This document shows, piece after piece, positions 36,599-44,439 of a DNA stretch of 64,000 nucleotides (the first letter of the stretch is position 1; each line of letters opens with the position of its first letter). A program made the position numbers and the translations under genes. Origin of the DNA: an uncultured Kordiimonas sp. (GTDB taxonomy: Bacteria; Pseudomonadota; Alphaproteobacteria; Sphingomonadales; Kordiimonadaceae); the NCBI GenBank assembly GCA_947503575.1, contig CANNDZ010000001.1:2046001-2110000 (forward strand), in the 5' to 3' direction. A model generated the notes under the pieces. The model saw nothing but the letters and a program-made list of their open reading frames with translations. It was not told where the DNA came from and did not search any database.

Positions 36599-36615
36599 TG
36601 CCTAATAATTAGGCA
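36599..36615. promoter_or_regulatory. Palindromic TGC-N11-GCA site, candidate NtrC box
   Basis: TGCCTAATAATTAGGCA is a perfect 17-bp palindrome with a single central base. Its TGC-N11-GCA form and length match the NtrC binding-site consensus. It lies in the 85-base divergent gap between dusB-ntrBC (minus) and ispDF (plus), close enough to the dusB start to overlap the promoter or leader. Negative autoregulation of dusB-ntrBC by NtrC is known from rhizobia, so the same is inferred here. Confidence 0.6.
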
Positions 36616-36661
36616 CCGCTTATGCCAGAAGTGAATTCAAAAATCTATAGCGAGATTTCCT

Positions 36662-37852
36662 GTGGTTGATGTTGCCAAAAATGCTGGTCAAACTGTTGTT
36701 GTTCTTGTCGCTGCAGGTCGTGGTAGCCGCGCTGGTGAGGGCATGCCTAAACAGTATCGCCCTGTGGCCGGTGTGCCGATTATCCGGCGCACGGTGGATG
36801 CGCTGGTTCGCGCCCTGCCCGGTGCGCCTATTTTGCCCGTCATCCATCCGGACGATACTGACTTGTGCGATGATGCGCTAAGCGGTGTATCAGAAATTTT
36901 GGCCCCTGTTTTTGGTGGTGCAACCCGGCAAGACAGCGTGTTTAACGCGTTGAAGGCTTTAGAGGGTAAAAGCCCTGCTTTTGTGCAAATCCATGACGCT
37001 GCGCGGCCCTTCGTGGGCAAAGATATGATGGCGCGCATTTATGGCGCGTTAGAAGCCGGCGCAGAGGGTGTCGTTCCCGCTATTCCGGTTGTTGACACGT
37101 TGGTTCGGGCGAGAGACGGCGAACGCTTGCCAGTTGACCGCACACACCTGTATGCCGTTCAAACACCACAAACCTTCCGGTTCGATAGTATTTTTAACGC
37201 ACATCGAAACGCAGACGGCAATAGCTATACAGATGATGCCAGTATATTTGAGGCTGCAGGCGGTATGACGACCCAGGTCCGGGGCGATGAAGGCAATTTC
37301 AAACTCACCCAGCCCGAAGATTTCATGAAAGCAGAGGCGATGATCCAAACAAGTCTGACAGATGTGCGTGTTGGTTCGGGTTATGATGTGCATCGGTTCG
37401 ACGCCGGGACCAGTCTGTGGCTATGTGGTATTGAAGTTCCGCACACACACTCGCTTAAAGGGCATTCCGATGCCGATGTTGCGCTGCATGCGCTAACAGA
37501 CGCTGTGCTGGCAGGGATTGCAGACGGTGATATCGGAAGTCATTTCCCACCAACGGATGAAAAATGGCGGGGGGCGCCCAGCCATATGTTCTTGTCGCAT
37601 GCGTGCAATCTGGTCCGCGAGAGAGGCGGAAAGATCAATCATTTGGGCGTTACCATTATCTGTGAAGCGCCGAAGATCAGGCCGCACGTAGGTGCCATGC
37701 GTGCCCGCATCGCGGACATTGCCCTTTTAAATGTTGACAGGGTCAGCGTGCAGGCAACAACCACCGAAAAACTTGGTTTCACGGGTCGCGGCGAAGGTAT
37801 AGCCGCTCAAGCAACGGCAACTATCGCCCTACCGGACCAAGGTCATTCCTGA
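36662..37852 (+). CDS. ispDF: Bifunctional IspD/IspF enzyme of the MEP isoprenoid pathway
   Basis: A 396-residue fused enzyme catalysing two non-adjacent steps of the methylerythritol phosphate route. Residues about 1-230 are IspD, the CDP-ME synthase, with LVAAGRGSRAG, PKQYRPVAGVPI, IHDAARPFV and TPQTFRFD. Residues about 235-396 are IspF, the MEcPP synthase, with VGSGYDVHRF, LKGHSDADV and ATTTEKLGFTGRGEG. The fusion is common in alphaproteobacteria. GTG start at 36662. Stop and pgpA start share one base (TGATG). Confidence 0.96.
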   Translation: MVDVAKNAGQTVVVLVAAGRGSRAGEGMPKQYRPVAGVPIIRRTVDALVRALPGAPILPVIHPDDTDLCDDALSGVSEILAPVFGGATRQDSVFNALKALEGKSPAFVQIHDAARPFVGKDMMARIYGALEAGAEGVVPAIPVVDTLVRARDGERLPVDRTHLYAVQTPQTFRFDSIFNAHRNADGNSYTDDASIFEAAGGMTTQVRGDEGNFKLTQPEDFMKAEAMIQTSLTDVRVGSGYDVHRFDAGTSLWLCGIEVPHTHSLKGHSDADVALHALTDAVLAGIADGDIGSHFPPTDEKWRGAPSHMFLSHACNLVRERGGKINHLGVTIICEAPKIRPHVGAMRARIADIALLNVDRVSVQATTTEKLGFTGRGEGIAAQATATIALPDQGHS

Positions 37853-38352
37853 TGAAGCAAAGCCTTGATAGCTGGCAAGGTCGTTGGCGATCGCCTGCCT
37901 TTTGGCTCGCAGTTTTTTTTGGCTCCGGCCTCATGCGCCCAGCGCCTGGCACATGGGGTTCTTTAGCCGCGCTGTTGGCAGGCTACGGGATGATCGCGGC
38001 GGGTGCAACGCTGCCGCTTTTTGTATTTGCTATCGTGCTTGTCACGTTGCTCGGCACGCTCGCTATCAATCGTATTGAAGTATCAAGCGGTATCCATGAC
38101 GCACCAGAGATTGTTATAGATGAAGTGGCTGGGATGTGGATCGCGATGGTGCCCTGTTATTTCCTACCTGCATCGCCTTATCTGTTTGTTACCGCGTTCA
38201 TCTTGTTCCGTATTTTCGATATCCTGAAGCCTTGGCCTATTGGTTGGTTGGATCAAAAAGTCGGCGGTGGTTTTGGTGTTATGATCGACGACATAGTTGC
38301 TGGTATTTTTGCAGTTATTGGGATAGGTATCCTCTCTGCTTTCCTGTTGTAG
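37852..38352 (+). CDS. pgpA: Phosphatidylglycerophosphatase A
   Basis: A 166-residue inner-membrane enzyme that removes phosphate from phosphatidylglycerophosphate to make phosphatidylglycerol. Seen: the N-terminal LMRPAPGTWGSLAAL motif, the acidic VIDEVAGMWIAM motif, KPWPIGWLD, and GVMIDDIVAGI, with four hydrophobic segments. Start overlaps the ispDF stop. Thirteen bases separate it from the next gene. Confidence 0.94.
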   Translation: MKQSLDSWQGRWRSPAFWLAVFFGSGLMRPAPGTWGSLAALLAGYGMIAAGATLPLFVFAIVLVTLLGTLAINRIEVSSGIHDAPEIVIDEVAGMWIAMVPCYFLPASPYLFVTAFILFRIFDILKPWPIGWLDQKVGGGFGVMIDDIVAGIFAVIGIGILSAFLL

Positions 38353-38365
38353 CAAGGGTACTCTA

Positions 38366-39358
38366 GTGATTTCAAAAATAAGGGCATCAGGTACTCAATT
38401 GTTTCCAGGGCTGGCTGTCGCTGTCACAGTCGGTTTTGCTGCCAGTTTTCTTGGGCAACATTACGGCGCACCAACAATGCTTTTTGCTTTGCTATTAGGT
38501 ATGGCACTGCGATTTCTTTACGAAAACCCCCAAACAGTTCCTGGCGTTGATTTCGCCGGTTGCGAGGTATTGCGGTTTGGTGTTGCATTGCTTGGTCTCA
38601 GGATCGCGATTGACGATGTTGTCGCTGTTGGCTGGATAACGCTTGCGTTGATGGCCTTCGGTGTTGTTAGCACCATTTTTGTCGGTATGGCGCTATCGCG
38701 CATGATGGGCCTGCAATCGCGGTTTGGTGCCTTAACAGGTGGCGCAGTGGCGATTTGTGGAGCATCTGCTGCCCTTGCGTTGTCTGCCGTGCTGCCAGAT
38801 GGCAAAAACAAAGAACAACATACGATATTCGCGGTTATTGGTGTTACGTCTCTCTCAACCCTTGCCATGATCGTCTATCCTATCCTAAGCGGCAGTCTTG
38901 AGCATTCCGACATGTCGGCAGGCCTGTTTTTGGGTGGGACAATTCATGATGTTGCTCAGGTGGTGGGCGCAGGATACTCCATTTCGGAAACAGCGGGTGA
39001 TCAGGCAACATTGGTTAAGCTTATTCGCGTCGCCTTTCTGGTACCGGTGGTCTTTGTTTTTGCACTTGCGTTTCGCGGCGAGTCTGCAGGCAGTGGCGGC
39101 GCAACCATCCTGCCCTTCTTTTTGTTCGGTTTTGCTGCTTGCGTGCTATTGAATAGTTATGTGCCTATCCCGCAGGCCATCAAAGGGTTCTTTGTTGAAG
39201 CATCCCGTTTTATGCTGGTTACCGCAATTGCTGCCATTGGGCTAAAGTCAAATATAAAACAGTTGACGAAAGTTGGCATGCGTCCTGTCCTTCTAATGAT
39301 TTTTGAGACGCTTTGGCTTGCCGTGATTATTCTGGTTGGTATGGAAATGGTGCTTTGA
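38366..39358 (+). CDS. YeiH/UPF0324 family membrane protein
   Basis: A 330-residue polytopic inner-membrane protein, nearly all hydrophobic, with about ten helices. The family pattern is clear: PGLAVAVTVGFAASFL, GAPTMLFALLLGMALRF, FGVALLGLRIAIDDV, GGAVAICGASAALALSAVLP and FLGGTIHDVAQVVGAG. These proteins are annotated as putative sulfate exporters, but the substrate of most is unproven. It starts at a GTG 13 bases after pgpA and ends just before cinA, so it probably belongs to the ispDF-pgpA unit. Confidence 0.88.
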   Translation: MISKIRASGTQLFPGLAVAVTVGFAASFLGQHYGAPTMLFALLLGMALRFLYENPQTVPGVDFAGCEVLRFGVALLGLRIAIDDVVAVGWITLALMAFGVVSTIFVGMALSRMMGLQSRFGALTGGAVAICGASAALALSAVLPDGKNKEQHTIFAVIGVTSLSTLAMIVYPILSGSLEHSDMSAGLFLGGTIHDVAQVVGAGYSISETAGDQATLVKLIRVAFLVPVVFVFALAFRGESAGSGGATILPFFLFGFAACVLLNSYVPIPQAIKGFFVEASRFMLVTAIAAIGLKSNIKQLTKVGMRPVLLMIFETLWLAVIILVGMEMVL

Positions 39359-39362
39359 TCCG

Positions 39363-39851
39363 ATGAACCCATCAATAACAGACCTTGCAACGCGTATTTT
39401 GGAAAGTGCCCGCGCCAAAGGATACAAGGTTGCGACTGCCGAAAGCTGCACTGGTGGTCTGATTGCGAGTGCCCTCACAGACATTGCCGGGTCATCGGAC
39501 GTTGTAGACCGCGGCTTTGTGACCTATTCAAACGACGCCAAACAGCAAATGGTTGGTGTGAGAGCCGTCACGCTCGACAAATTTGGTGCTGTGTCTTCGG
39601 CAGTTGCGAAAGAAATGGCCTATGGCGCTCTTGCTAACTCTCTGGCGGATATAACTGTTTCTGTGACTGGCGTTGCTGGGCCTGGCGGTGGTAGTGCTGA
39701 CAAACCTGTTGGTCTTGTATGGTTTGGGCTGGCCGAGAACGGTATGTCGCCATACGCCGAAAAAATGCTGTTTGGGGATGTTGGTCGGGCGGAAGTTCGC
39801 GAGCGGACCGTTGCTCATGCTTTGTCTATGCTACTGAAGGCTCTTGCCTAA
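39363..39851 (+). CDS. Nicotinamide-nucleotide amidohydrolase (CinA C-terminal domain, PncC)
   Basis: A 162-residue stand-alone CinA-C domain. Such enzymes deamidate nicotinamide mononucleotide to nicotinate mononucleotide in NAD recycling. Seen: the N-terminal ATAESCTGGLIASALTDI with the catalytic Ser, RGFVTYSNDAKQ, and GVAGPGGGSADKPVGLVWF. The N-terminal MoaB-like domain of full-length CinA is absent. The ATG at 39363 is chosen over the upstream frame, which overlaps the YeiH gene. It converges with ratA after 10 bases. Confidence 0.92.
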   Translation: MNPSITDLATRILESARAKGYKVATAESCTGGLIASALTDIAGSSDVVDRGFVTYSNDAKQQMVGVRAVTLDKFGAVSSAVAKEMAYGALANSLADITVSVTGVAGPGGGSADKPVGLVWFGLAENGMSPYAEKMLFGDVGRAEVRERTVAHALSMLLKALA

Positions 39852-39861
39852 ACAACTCAGC

Positions 39862-40299
39862 TTATCGCCCATTGCCATAAAGCGCATGTGCACGGGCTTC
39901 AAATGCGCCAATCATGCGTTCAGTTGCCTCCGTGAAAACCTTACCGATCATCTGCTCCAGCATGCGGTTGTCAAATTCCAGATCAACTTCAAAATCAACC
40001 AAACACCCAGCTTCATGGGGCAAGAAACGCCAGTGGTTATAAAGCCGTTTCATTGGTCCCGTTATATAATCGACATTTACCGCAGTATTTTCTTCTAGCG
40101 TGACTCGAGACGTGAATTTTTCACGGAACATTTTAAAGCCGATAATGACGTCGGCATCGAACCTGGTCGGACGCCTATTGTAAACACGGGTACCTATGCA
40201 CCACGGCAAAAACTGTGGATACTGTCCTACATCAGCGACCAACTCAAAAAGTTGCTGAGGGCTGTAGGGGAGAATTCTTGTTTCAGCGTGTGTTGCCAT
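39862..40299 (-). CDS. Coq10/RatA family START-domain protein
   Basis: A 145-residue polyketide-cyclase/START-like protein. Seen: an N-terminal LPYSPQQLFELVADV, YPQFLPWC, VNVDYITGPMKRL and WRFLPHEAGCLVDFEVDLEF, which are typical of the Coq10/RatA group. Eukaryotic Coq10 binds ubiquinone and assists respiration; E. coli RatA has been called a ribosome-association toxin. In alphaproteobacteria a quinone-binding role is more likely. The position after lipA, with the DUF3667 gene between them, fits conserved lipA-ratA order. Confidence 0.9.
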   Translation of the reverse strand: MATHAETRILPYSPQQLFELVADVGQYPQFLPWCIGTRVYNRRPTRFDADVIIGFKMFREKFTSRVTLEENTAVNVDYITGPMKRLYNHWRFLPHEAGCLVDFEVDLEFDNRMLEQMIGKVFTEATERMIGAFEARAHALYGNGR

Positions 40300-40357
40300 C
40301 GAGACCTTATTTCATGCGTGCTGCTCGGGTTTAGCGGCAGATGCCGATAGCGTAAAG

Positions 40358-41146
40358 CTATAACCATGTATCAATGTAGATTTCTATAACCGCAATTATT
40401 GTGGAAACAATGGGCATGGTAATGAAATAGGCCATCGCGGTAACCGCTCCGGCAAAAATTGACATGGGCCATGACATTTCAAAAAAGGTCTTTGCGCCAT
40501 ACACAAACAAGCACCCGGTTATGATGTTTTTCGGATAGGCTGAGTTCATATCCAGCAATGCTTGAAAGGGTACAAGTATCGACGCGAGAAGATACCCAAG
40601 ACCAAACACGAAACAGATAAAGGAAAAGGTTTCTGCATAGTTCCGATGTGCACGAAAATACTGCCAGCGAACGATCAAAGCGAGTATTGGGATGGTGAAA
40701 AAGATGATGACATCCATCTGGAAGGCAACAACCCTTTTGAGGTAGTCCAAAAACAGTTGTGTGTTAACGCCGACGATGTCATCGGACGTAAACAGTGTTA
40801 CACGATTAGCGATTTCAACTTGAGCGCCGGTTATCACCATTAATGCAAAATAAATTGTGAAGCACACCAGAAGAAAGCGAATGGGATTGAGGTACTGCGC
40901 TCTTCCCCCGTCTATATACTGCAGGGCAACTTTGCCCGGGTTGCGAATGAGCTTACGGAGTGTTTGCCAGATAGTGCTGTTTGATTCTGTAAGCGCTTCA
41001 AAAAGCTGAGTAACCATTGCCGTCGTATTTAAACGGCCATCAAAATGTTTTTGGCCGCAATCGTGACAGTACTGCCCTTGCAGTATAAGGCCGCAATTAC
41101 GGCAGGACAGCTGATCCTGCGCGACTGATTCAGTGTTAGAAACCAT
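40358..41146 (-). CDS. DUF3667 zinc-ribbon membrane protein
   Basis: A 262-residue protein of DUF3667 type. It has an N-terminal zinc ribbon (SCRNCG...YCHDCGQKH), a short soluble region ending in IRNPGKVALQYIDGGRAQYLNP, and then four to five membrane helices. The function of the family is unknown. The start is uncertain: the ATG at 41146 begins shortly before the ribbon and avoids the lipA coding region, while the longest frame (from 41248) overlaps lipA by 59 bases. It sits between lipA and ratA, which are often adjacent, so it may be an insertion into that pair. Confidence 0.78.
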   Translation of the reverse strand: MVSNTESVAQDQLSCRNCGLILQGQYCHDCGQKHFDGRLNTTAMVTQLFEALTESNSTIWQTLRKLIRNPGKVALQYIDGGRAQYLNPIRFLLVCFTIYFALMVITGAQVEIANRVTLFTSDDIVGVNTQLFLDYLKRVVAFQMDVIIFFTIPILALIVRWQYFRAHRNYAETFSFICFVFGLGYLLASILVPFQALLDMNSAYPKNIITGCLFVYGAKTFFEMSWPMSIFAGAVTAMAYFITMPIVSTIIAVIEIYIDTWL

Positions 41147-41189
41147 TCGATCAGTTAAGAACGAAGGTGAAAGCGGGTCAATATGAATA

Positions 41190-42104
41190 TCAGGCTTTGG
41201 CGGCGAGTTGTTTCGCCCGGGCGTCCCGAAGTTTTGCGAAATCATCACCGGCGTGATAGCTGGAGCGCGTGAGCGGTGTTGATGAAATCAGCAAAAAGCC
41301 TTTACCCCGTCCCATACGCTCATAGGTTTTGAATTCATCTGGCGTGACGAACCGTTCTACCTTTGCGTGGCGCGGTGTTGGTTGCAGATATTGGCCAATC
41401 GTCATGAAATCAATGTCCGCCATGCGCATGTCGTCCATCACTTGGCTGACTTCCAGCCTTTCTTCACCAAGTCCAACCATAATACCGGATTTAGTAAAGA
41501 TCGACGGGTCAACTTTCTTCACCGTCTCTAAAAGCCGCAATGAGTGATAATAGCGCGCACCAGGTCGGATTTTTGGATAGTTCCGAGGCACTGTTTCCAG
41601 ATTGTGGTTGAACACATCCGGTTTGGCTTCTGCTACTTTTTCAATGGAACCAGGCTTGTTGCGAAAGTCAGGCGTCAGAATTTCGATGGTGGTTGCCGGG
41701 CTTACCTGCCGGATTGCTTTGATCACCTTCACAAACTGCTCGGCACCGCCGTCTTCCAGATCATCACGATCCACCGACGTGATAACGATGTGAGACAGGC
41801 CCATCGCCGCGCAGGCTTCGGCTGTATTGAAAGGCTCCATCGGGTCAACCGCCATCGGGCGACCGGTTTTCACGTTACAAAAGGCACAGGCGCGCGTGCA
41901 GGTGTCACCCAAAATCATGACTGTTGCATGTTTTTTTGACCAGCATTCCCCGATGTTCGGGCATGCGGCCTCTTCGCAAACGGTATGCAGATTTTTGTCG
42001 CGCATCAGCTTGCGCGTTTCCTGATACTCTTTGCTCACGGGGGCCTTAACGCGGATCCAACTGGGTTTGCGCTGAAACTGTTCGCTATTTGCCGGTTTGT
42101 TCAT
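41190..42104 (-). CDS. lipA: Lipoyl synthase LipA
   Basis: A 304-residue radical SAM enzyme that inserts two sulfur atoms into protein-bound octanoyl groups, activating the lipoyl domains of PdhB and PdhC encoded nearby. Auxiliary iron-sulfur cluster motif [12 protein letters not shown] and SAM cluster motif CTRACAFC are intact; [13 protein letters not shown] and the C-terminal [10 protein letters not shown] follow. Length is normal. Transcription runs on towards the DUF3667 and ratA genes. Confidence 0.96.
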   Translation of the reverse strand: MNKPANSEQFQRKPSWIRVKAPVSKEYQETRKLMRDKNLHTVCEEAACPNIGECWSKKHATVMILGDTCTRACAFCNVKTGRPMAVDPMEPFNTAEACAAMGLSHIVITSVDRDDLEDGGAEQFVKVIKAIRQVSPATTIEILTPDFRNKPGSIEKVAEAKPDVFNHNLETVPRNYPKIRPGARYYHSLRLLETVKKVDPSIFTKSGIMVGLGEERLEVSQVMDDMRMADIDFMTIGQYLQPTPRHAKVERFVTPDEFKTYERMGRGKGFLLISSTPLTRSSYHAGDDFAKLRDARAKQLAAKA

Positions 42105-42196
42105 AGTGAGTTTACTCTACGAATGACTCGTGGTCTGATACTATACCGCAAGCTACCAATGACTGTTGGGCTATTATTGCGTGGCTGCTTTTACCT

Positions 42197-42214
42197 GACA
42201 GCATAGATGCTGTC
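42197..42214. promoter_or_regulatory. Perfect 18-bp palindrome between lipA and the orphan membrane gene
   Basis: GACAGCATAGATGCTGTC has 8-bp arms (42197-42204 and 42207-42214) around AG. It lies in the divergent gap, 93 bases upstream of the lipA start and about 40-47 bases upstream of the plus-strand gene. It may be an operator for one or both genes. No T-run follows on either strand, so it is not a terminator. Confidence 0.5.
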
Positions 42215-42260
42215 CATAGGGGCACATTCAAAGCTATCAAAACTGAGGAAATTTGTGATT

Positions 42261-42608
42261 ATGCGGCAGAGTTTCTGGAAACTTCTCGCGGTATTGATTG
42301 TCTTATCGACCCTTTTTTCACCTTTTGGTTTTGAATTCATATTGTTTGTAGATGCTATCGGATTTGAAATGTTTACCTTGTTAGTGGAGGTCCAAATCTT
42401 GGTGATTGCCAGCCAATATAAGGAAAAAATCGAGAAACTGTTGGAAACTTTCAATACATTTTTGATGGAGAGAGACCCCAACTATTTCGTATCAGATTGC
42501 AAGATACTGCGATCCTATCCACCTATGATAATCCATGCTTTACCTACAAAAATCTTGGCGCCTTTGTTGGTTGCAGCGATTATTGCAAGGGGTGTTTACC
42601 TCCTTTAG
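42261..42608 (+). CDS. Small membrane protein of unknown family
   Basis: A 115-residue protein I do not recognise. It has a hydrophobic N-terminal hairpin (about residues 7-52, including STLFSPFGFEFILFVDAIG and LLVEVQILVIA), a charged middle (QYKEKIEKLLETF, then MERDPNYF) and a final hydrophobic helix (KILAPLLVAAIIARGVYLL). GAGGAA lies ten bases before the ATG at 42261, and an in-frame GTG at 42255 is also possible. It is the only plus-strand gene within a long minus-strand run, its composition is more AT-rich than its neighbours, and it converges on lpdA with four bases between. These points suggest a later arrival. Weak but consistent coding evidence. Confidence 0.6.
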   Translation: MRQSFWKLLAVLIVLSTLFSPFGFEFILFVDAIGFEMFTLLVEVQILVIASQYKEKIEKLLETFNTFLMERDPNYFVSDCKILRSYPPMIIHALPTKILAPLLVAAIIARGVYLL

Positions 42609-42612
42609 TGGA

Positions 42613-44010
42613 CTAGAAATGGATTACGCGGCCATAGGCGTCCAGAACGCTTTCATGCATCATCTCGCTCAGTGTCGGGTGTGGGAAAACGGTGTGCATC
42701 AATTCTGTTTCCGTGCTCTCCAGCGTGCGAGCAACTGTATAGCCTTGGATAAGCTCGGTCACTTCCGCACCGATCATGTGCGCCCCCAATAGCTCGCCCG
42801 TCTTTTTGTCAAAAACGGTTTTTACAAAGCCTTCTGCCTCGCCGAGGGCGATGGCTTTACCATTGCCTATGAATGGGAAGTTGCCCACCCGCACCTCGTA
42901 CCCTGCTTCTTTTGCGGCTGCTTCTGTCATGCCAACGCTAGCCACTTGTGGACGGCAATAGGTGCAGCCGGGTATATTGCCGGTATTCATAGGGTGCACG
43001 CCGTCCAGTCCTGCCATTTTTTCCACGGCAATGATCCCCTCGTGGGACGCTTTGTGCGCGAGCCAGGGCGGGCCTGCAACATCGCCAATTGCCCACACGC
43101 CGGGTACCCCGGTTTGGCCGTAACCGTCGGCAACAATATGCCCGCGTTCAGTTTTCACACCGATTGTCTCTAGCCCCATGTTTTCCACGTTGCCGGTGAT
43201 GCCGATAGCGAGGATGACACGGTCTACAGTGATTTCCTGTTTTTTGCCCTTGGCTTCCACTACGCAGGTGACAGTGTTTTTTCCGTGTTTCAATTCAGTG
43301 ACGGATGCGGATGTCAGGATTGTCATGCCTTGTTTTTTGAAGGACTTTTCTGCGAATGACGAAACGTCGGCGTCTTCGACCGGCAGGATACGGTCCATCA
43401 TTTCAACAACAGTAACGTCCGTGCCCAGCTCGTTAAAAAAGCTCGCGAACTCGATACCTATCGCGCCAGAGCCAATAACCAACAGTTTCTTCGGCATCAT
43501 GTTGGGTGCCAGTGCATGACGGTAGCTCCAGACCCGTTCGCCATCTGCTTTCAGGTGCGGTAATTCGCGAGCCCGCGCGCCGGTGGCGATGATGACGTTC
43601 TTAGCTGTGTACTCTGTTGTTTTGCCCTTGTCGTCTTTGACTGACACAGTATTCGAAGATTTGAATGAGGCATCGCCTGCGATGTGAGTGACCTTGTTTT
43701 TCTTGAAGAGGCTTTTGATACCGCCGGAAAGCTGGCCAGCCACCCCCCGACTGCGTTTGACGATGGCATCAAAATCAAAATCGACCTGACCGATTTTCAA
43801 GCCAAAATCAGCGCCATTTTTGGCCAAATGATAGACTTCTGCTGATCTCAATAGTGCTTTCGTCGGAATACAACCCCAATTCAGGCAAATGCCCCCCAAG
43901 TTTTCCCGTTCAATGCAGGCAACGTTCATACCCAATTGGCTAGCGCGGATTGCGGCAACATATCCGCCGGGGCCACCCCCAATTACGATCAGATCAAATG
44001 AAGTGCTCAT
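42613..44010 (-). CDS. lpdA: Dihydrolipoyl dehydrogenase (E3)
   Basis: A 465-residue FAD enzyme that re-oxidises the dihydrolipoyl groups of the pyruvate dehydrogenase complex with NAD+. Seen: FAD motif VIGGGPGGYVAAIRA, redox-active disulfide GGICLNWGCIPTKALL, NAD motif VIGSGAIGIEFASFF, and the C-terminal HTVFPHPTLSE with the catalytic His-Glu pair. It closes the pdhA-pdhB-pdhC-cupin-lpdA order and is separated from the cupin by 59 bases. Confidence 0.96.
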   Translation of the reverse strand: MSTSFDLIVIGGGPGGYVAAIRASQLGMNVACIERENLGGICLNWGCIPTKALLRSAEVYHLAKNGADFGLKIGQVDFDFDAIVKRSRGVAGQLSGGIKSLFKKNKVTHIAGDASFKSSNTVSVKDDKGKTTEYTAKNVIIATGARARELPHLKADGERVWSYRHALAPNMMPKKLLVIGSGAIGIEFASFFNELGTDVTVVEMMDRILPVEDADVSSFAEKSFKKQGMTILTSASVTELKHGKNTVTCVVEAKGKKQEITVDRVILAIGITGNVENMGLETIGVKTERGHIVADGYGQTGVPGVWAIGDVAGPPWLAHKASHEGIIAVEKMAGLDGVHPMNTGNIPGCTYCRPQVASVGMTEAAAKEAGYEVRVGNFPFIGNGKAIALGEAEGFVKTVFDKKTGELLGAHMIGAEVTELIQGYTVARTLESTETELMHTVFPHPTLSEMMHESVLDAYGRVIHF

Positions 44011-44069
44011 GGGTTTTCCGTCCTGTTCAGGTATGATTTACGGCGGGTATGGCCGCGCCAGTTACGCCG

Positions 44070-44429
44070 CTAAATATGGTCGTGATTATCTTTACGCAAG
44101 TCGGTTTCTATACCGCCTGTGTGTTCGGTGTCTGCTTTTTCGATGATCAGCACGCTGCAGCCATCGGGGGCAAAAGGCTTATGCTCAACGCCTTTGGGGA
44201 CAACAATCATTTCGCCTTCCTTCAACCAGACTTCCCGGTCACGGAAATCAAGCCGAAGGCGGCCGTCCAGCACCAAAAACATCTCATCCTGTTTATCATG
44301 TGCATGCCAAATGAAGTCACCTTCAAGCTTGGCTACATAGACATGGTTGTCATCCAGGTGGCTGACAATTTTCGGTGTCCATGTTTCAGTGAACAGGCCA
44401 AGCTTTTGCTTTAGATTGATCGCTTCCAT
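44070..44429 (-). CDS. Single-domain cupin protein
   Basis: A 119-residue small beta-barrel protein. Cupin motif 1 is DFIWHAHDKQDEMFLVLDG (two His and one Glu ligand), and motif 2 is VVPKGVEHKPFA with the third His. A metal site is therefore likely. It lies between pdhC and lpdA, ten bases after pdhC, so it is expressed with the pyruvate dehydrogenase genes. Its task is unknown; cupins range from enzymes to small-molecule sensors. A role specific to the complex is only suggested by location. Confidence 0.85.
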   Translation of the reverse strand: MEAINLKQKLGLFTETWTPKIVSHLDDNHVYVAKLEGDFIWHAHDKQDEMFLVLDGRLRLDFRDREVWLKEGEMIVVPKGVEHKPFAPDGCSVLIIEKADTEHTGGIETDLRKDNHDHI

Positions 44430-44439
44430 GATCGGATCC

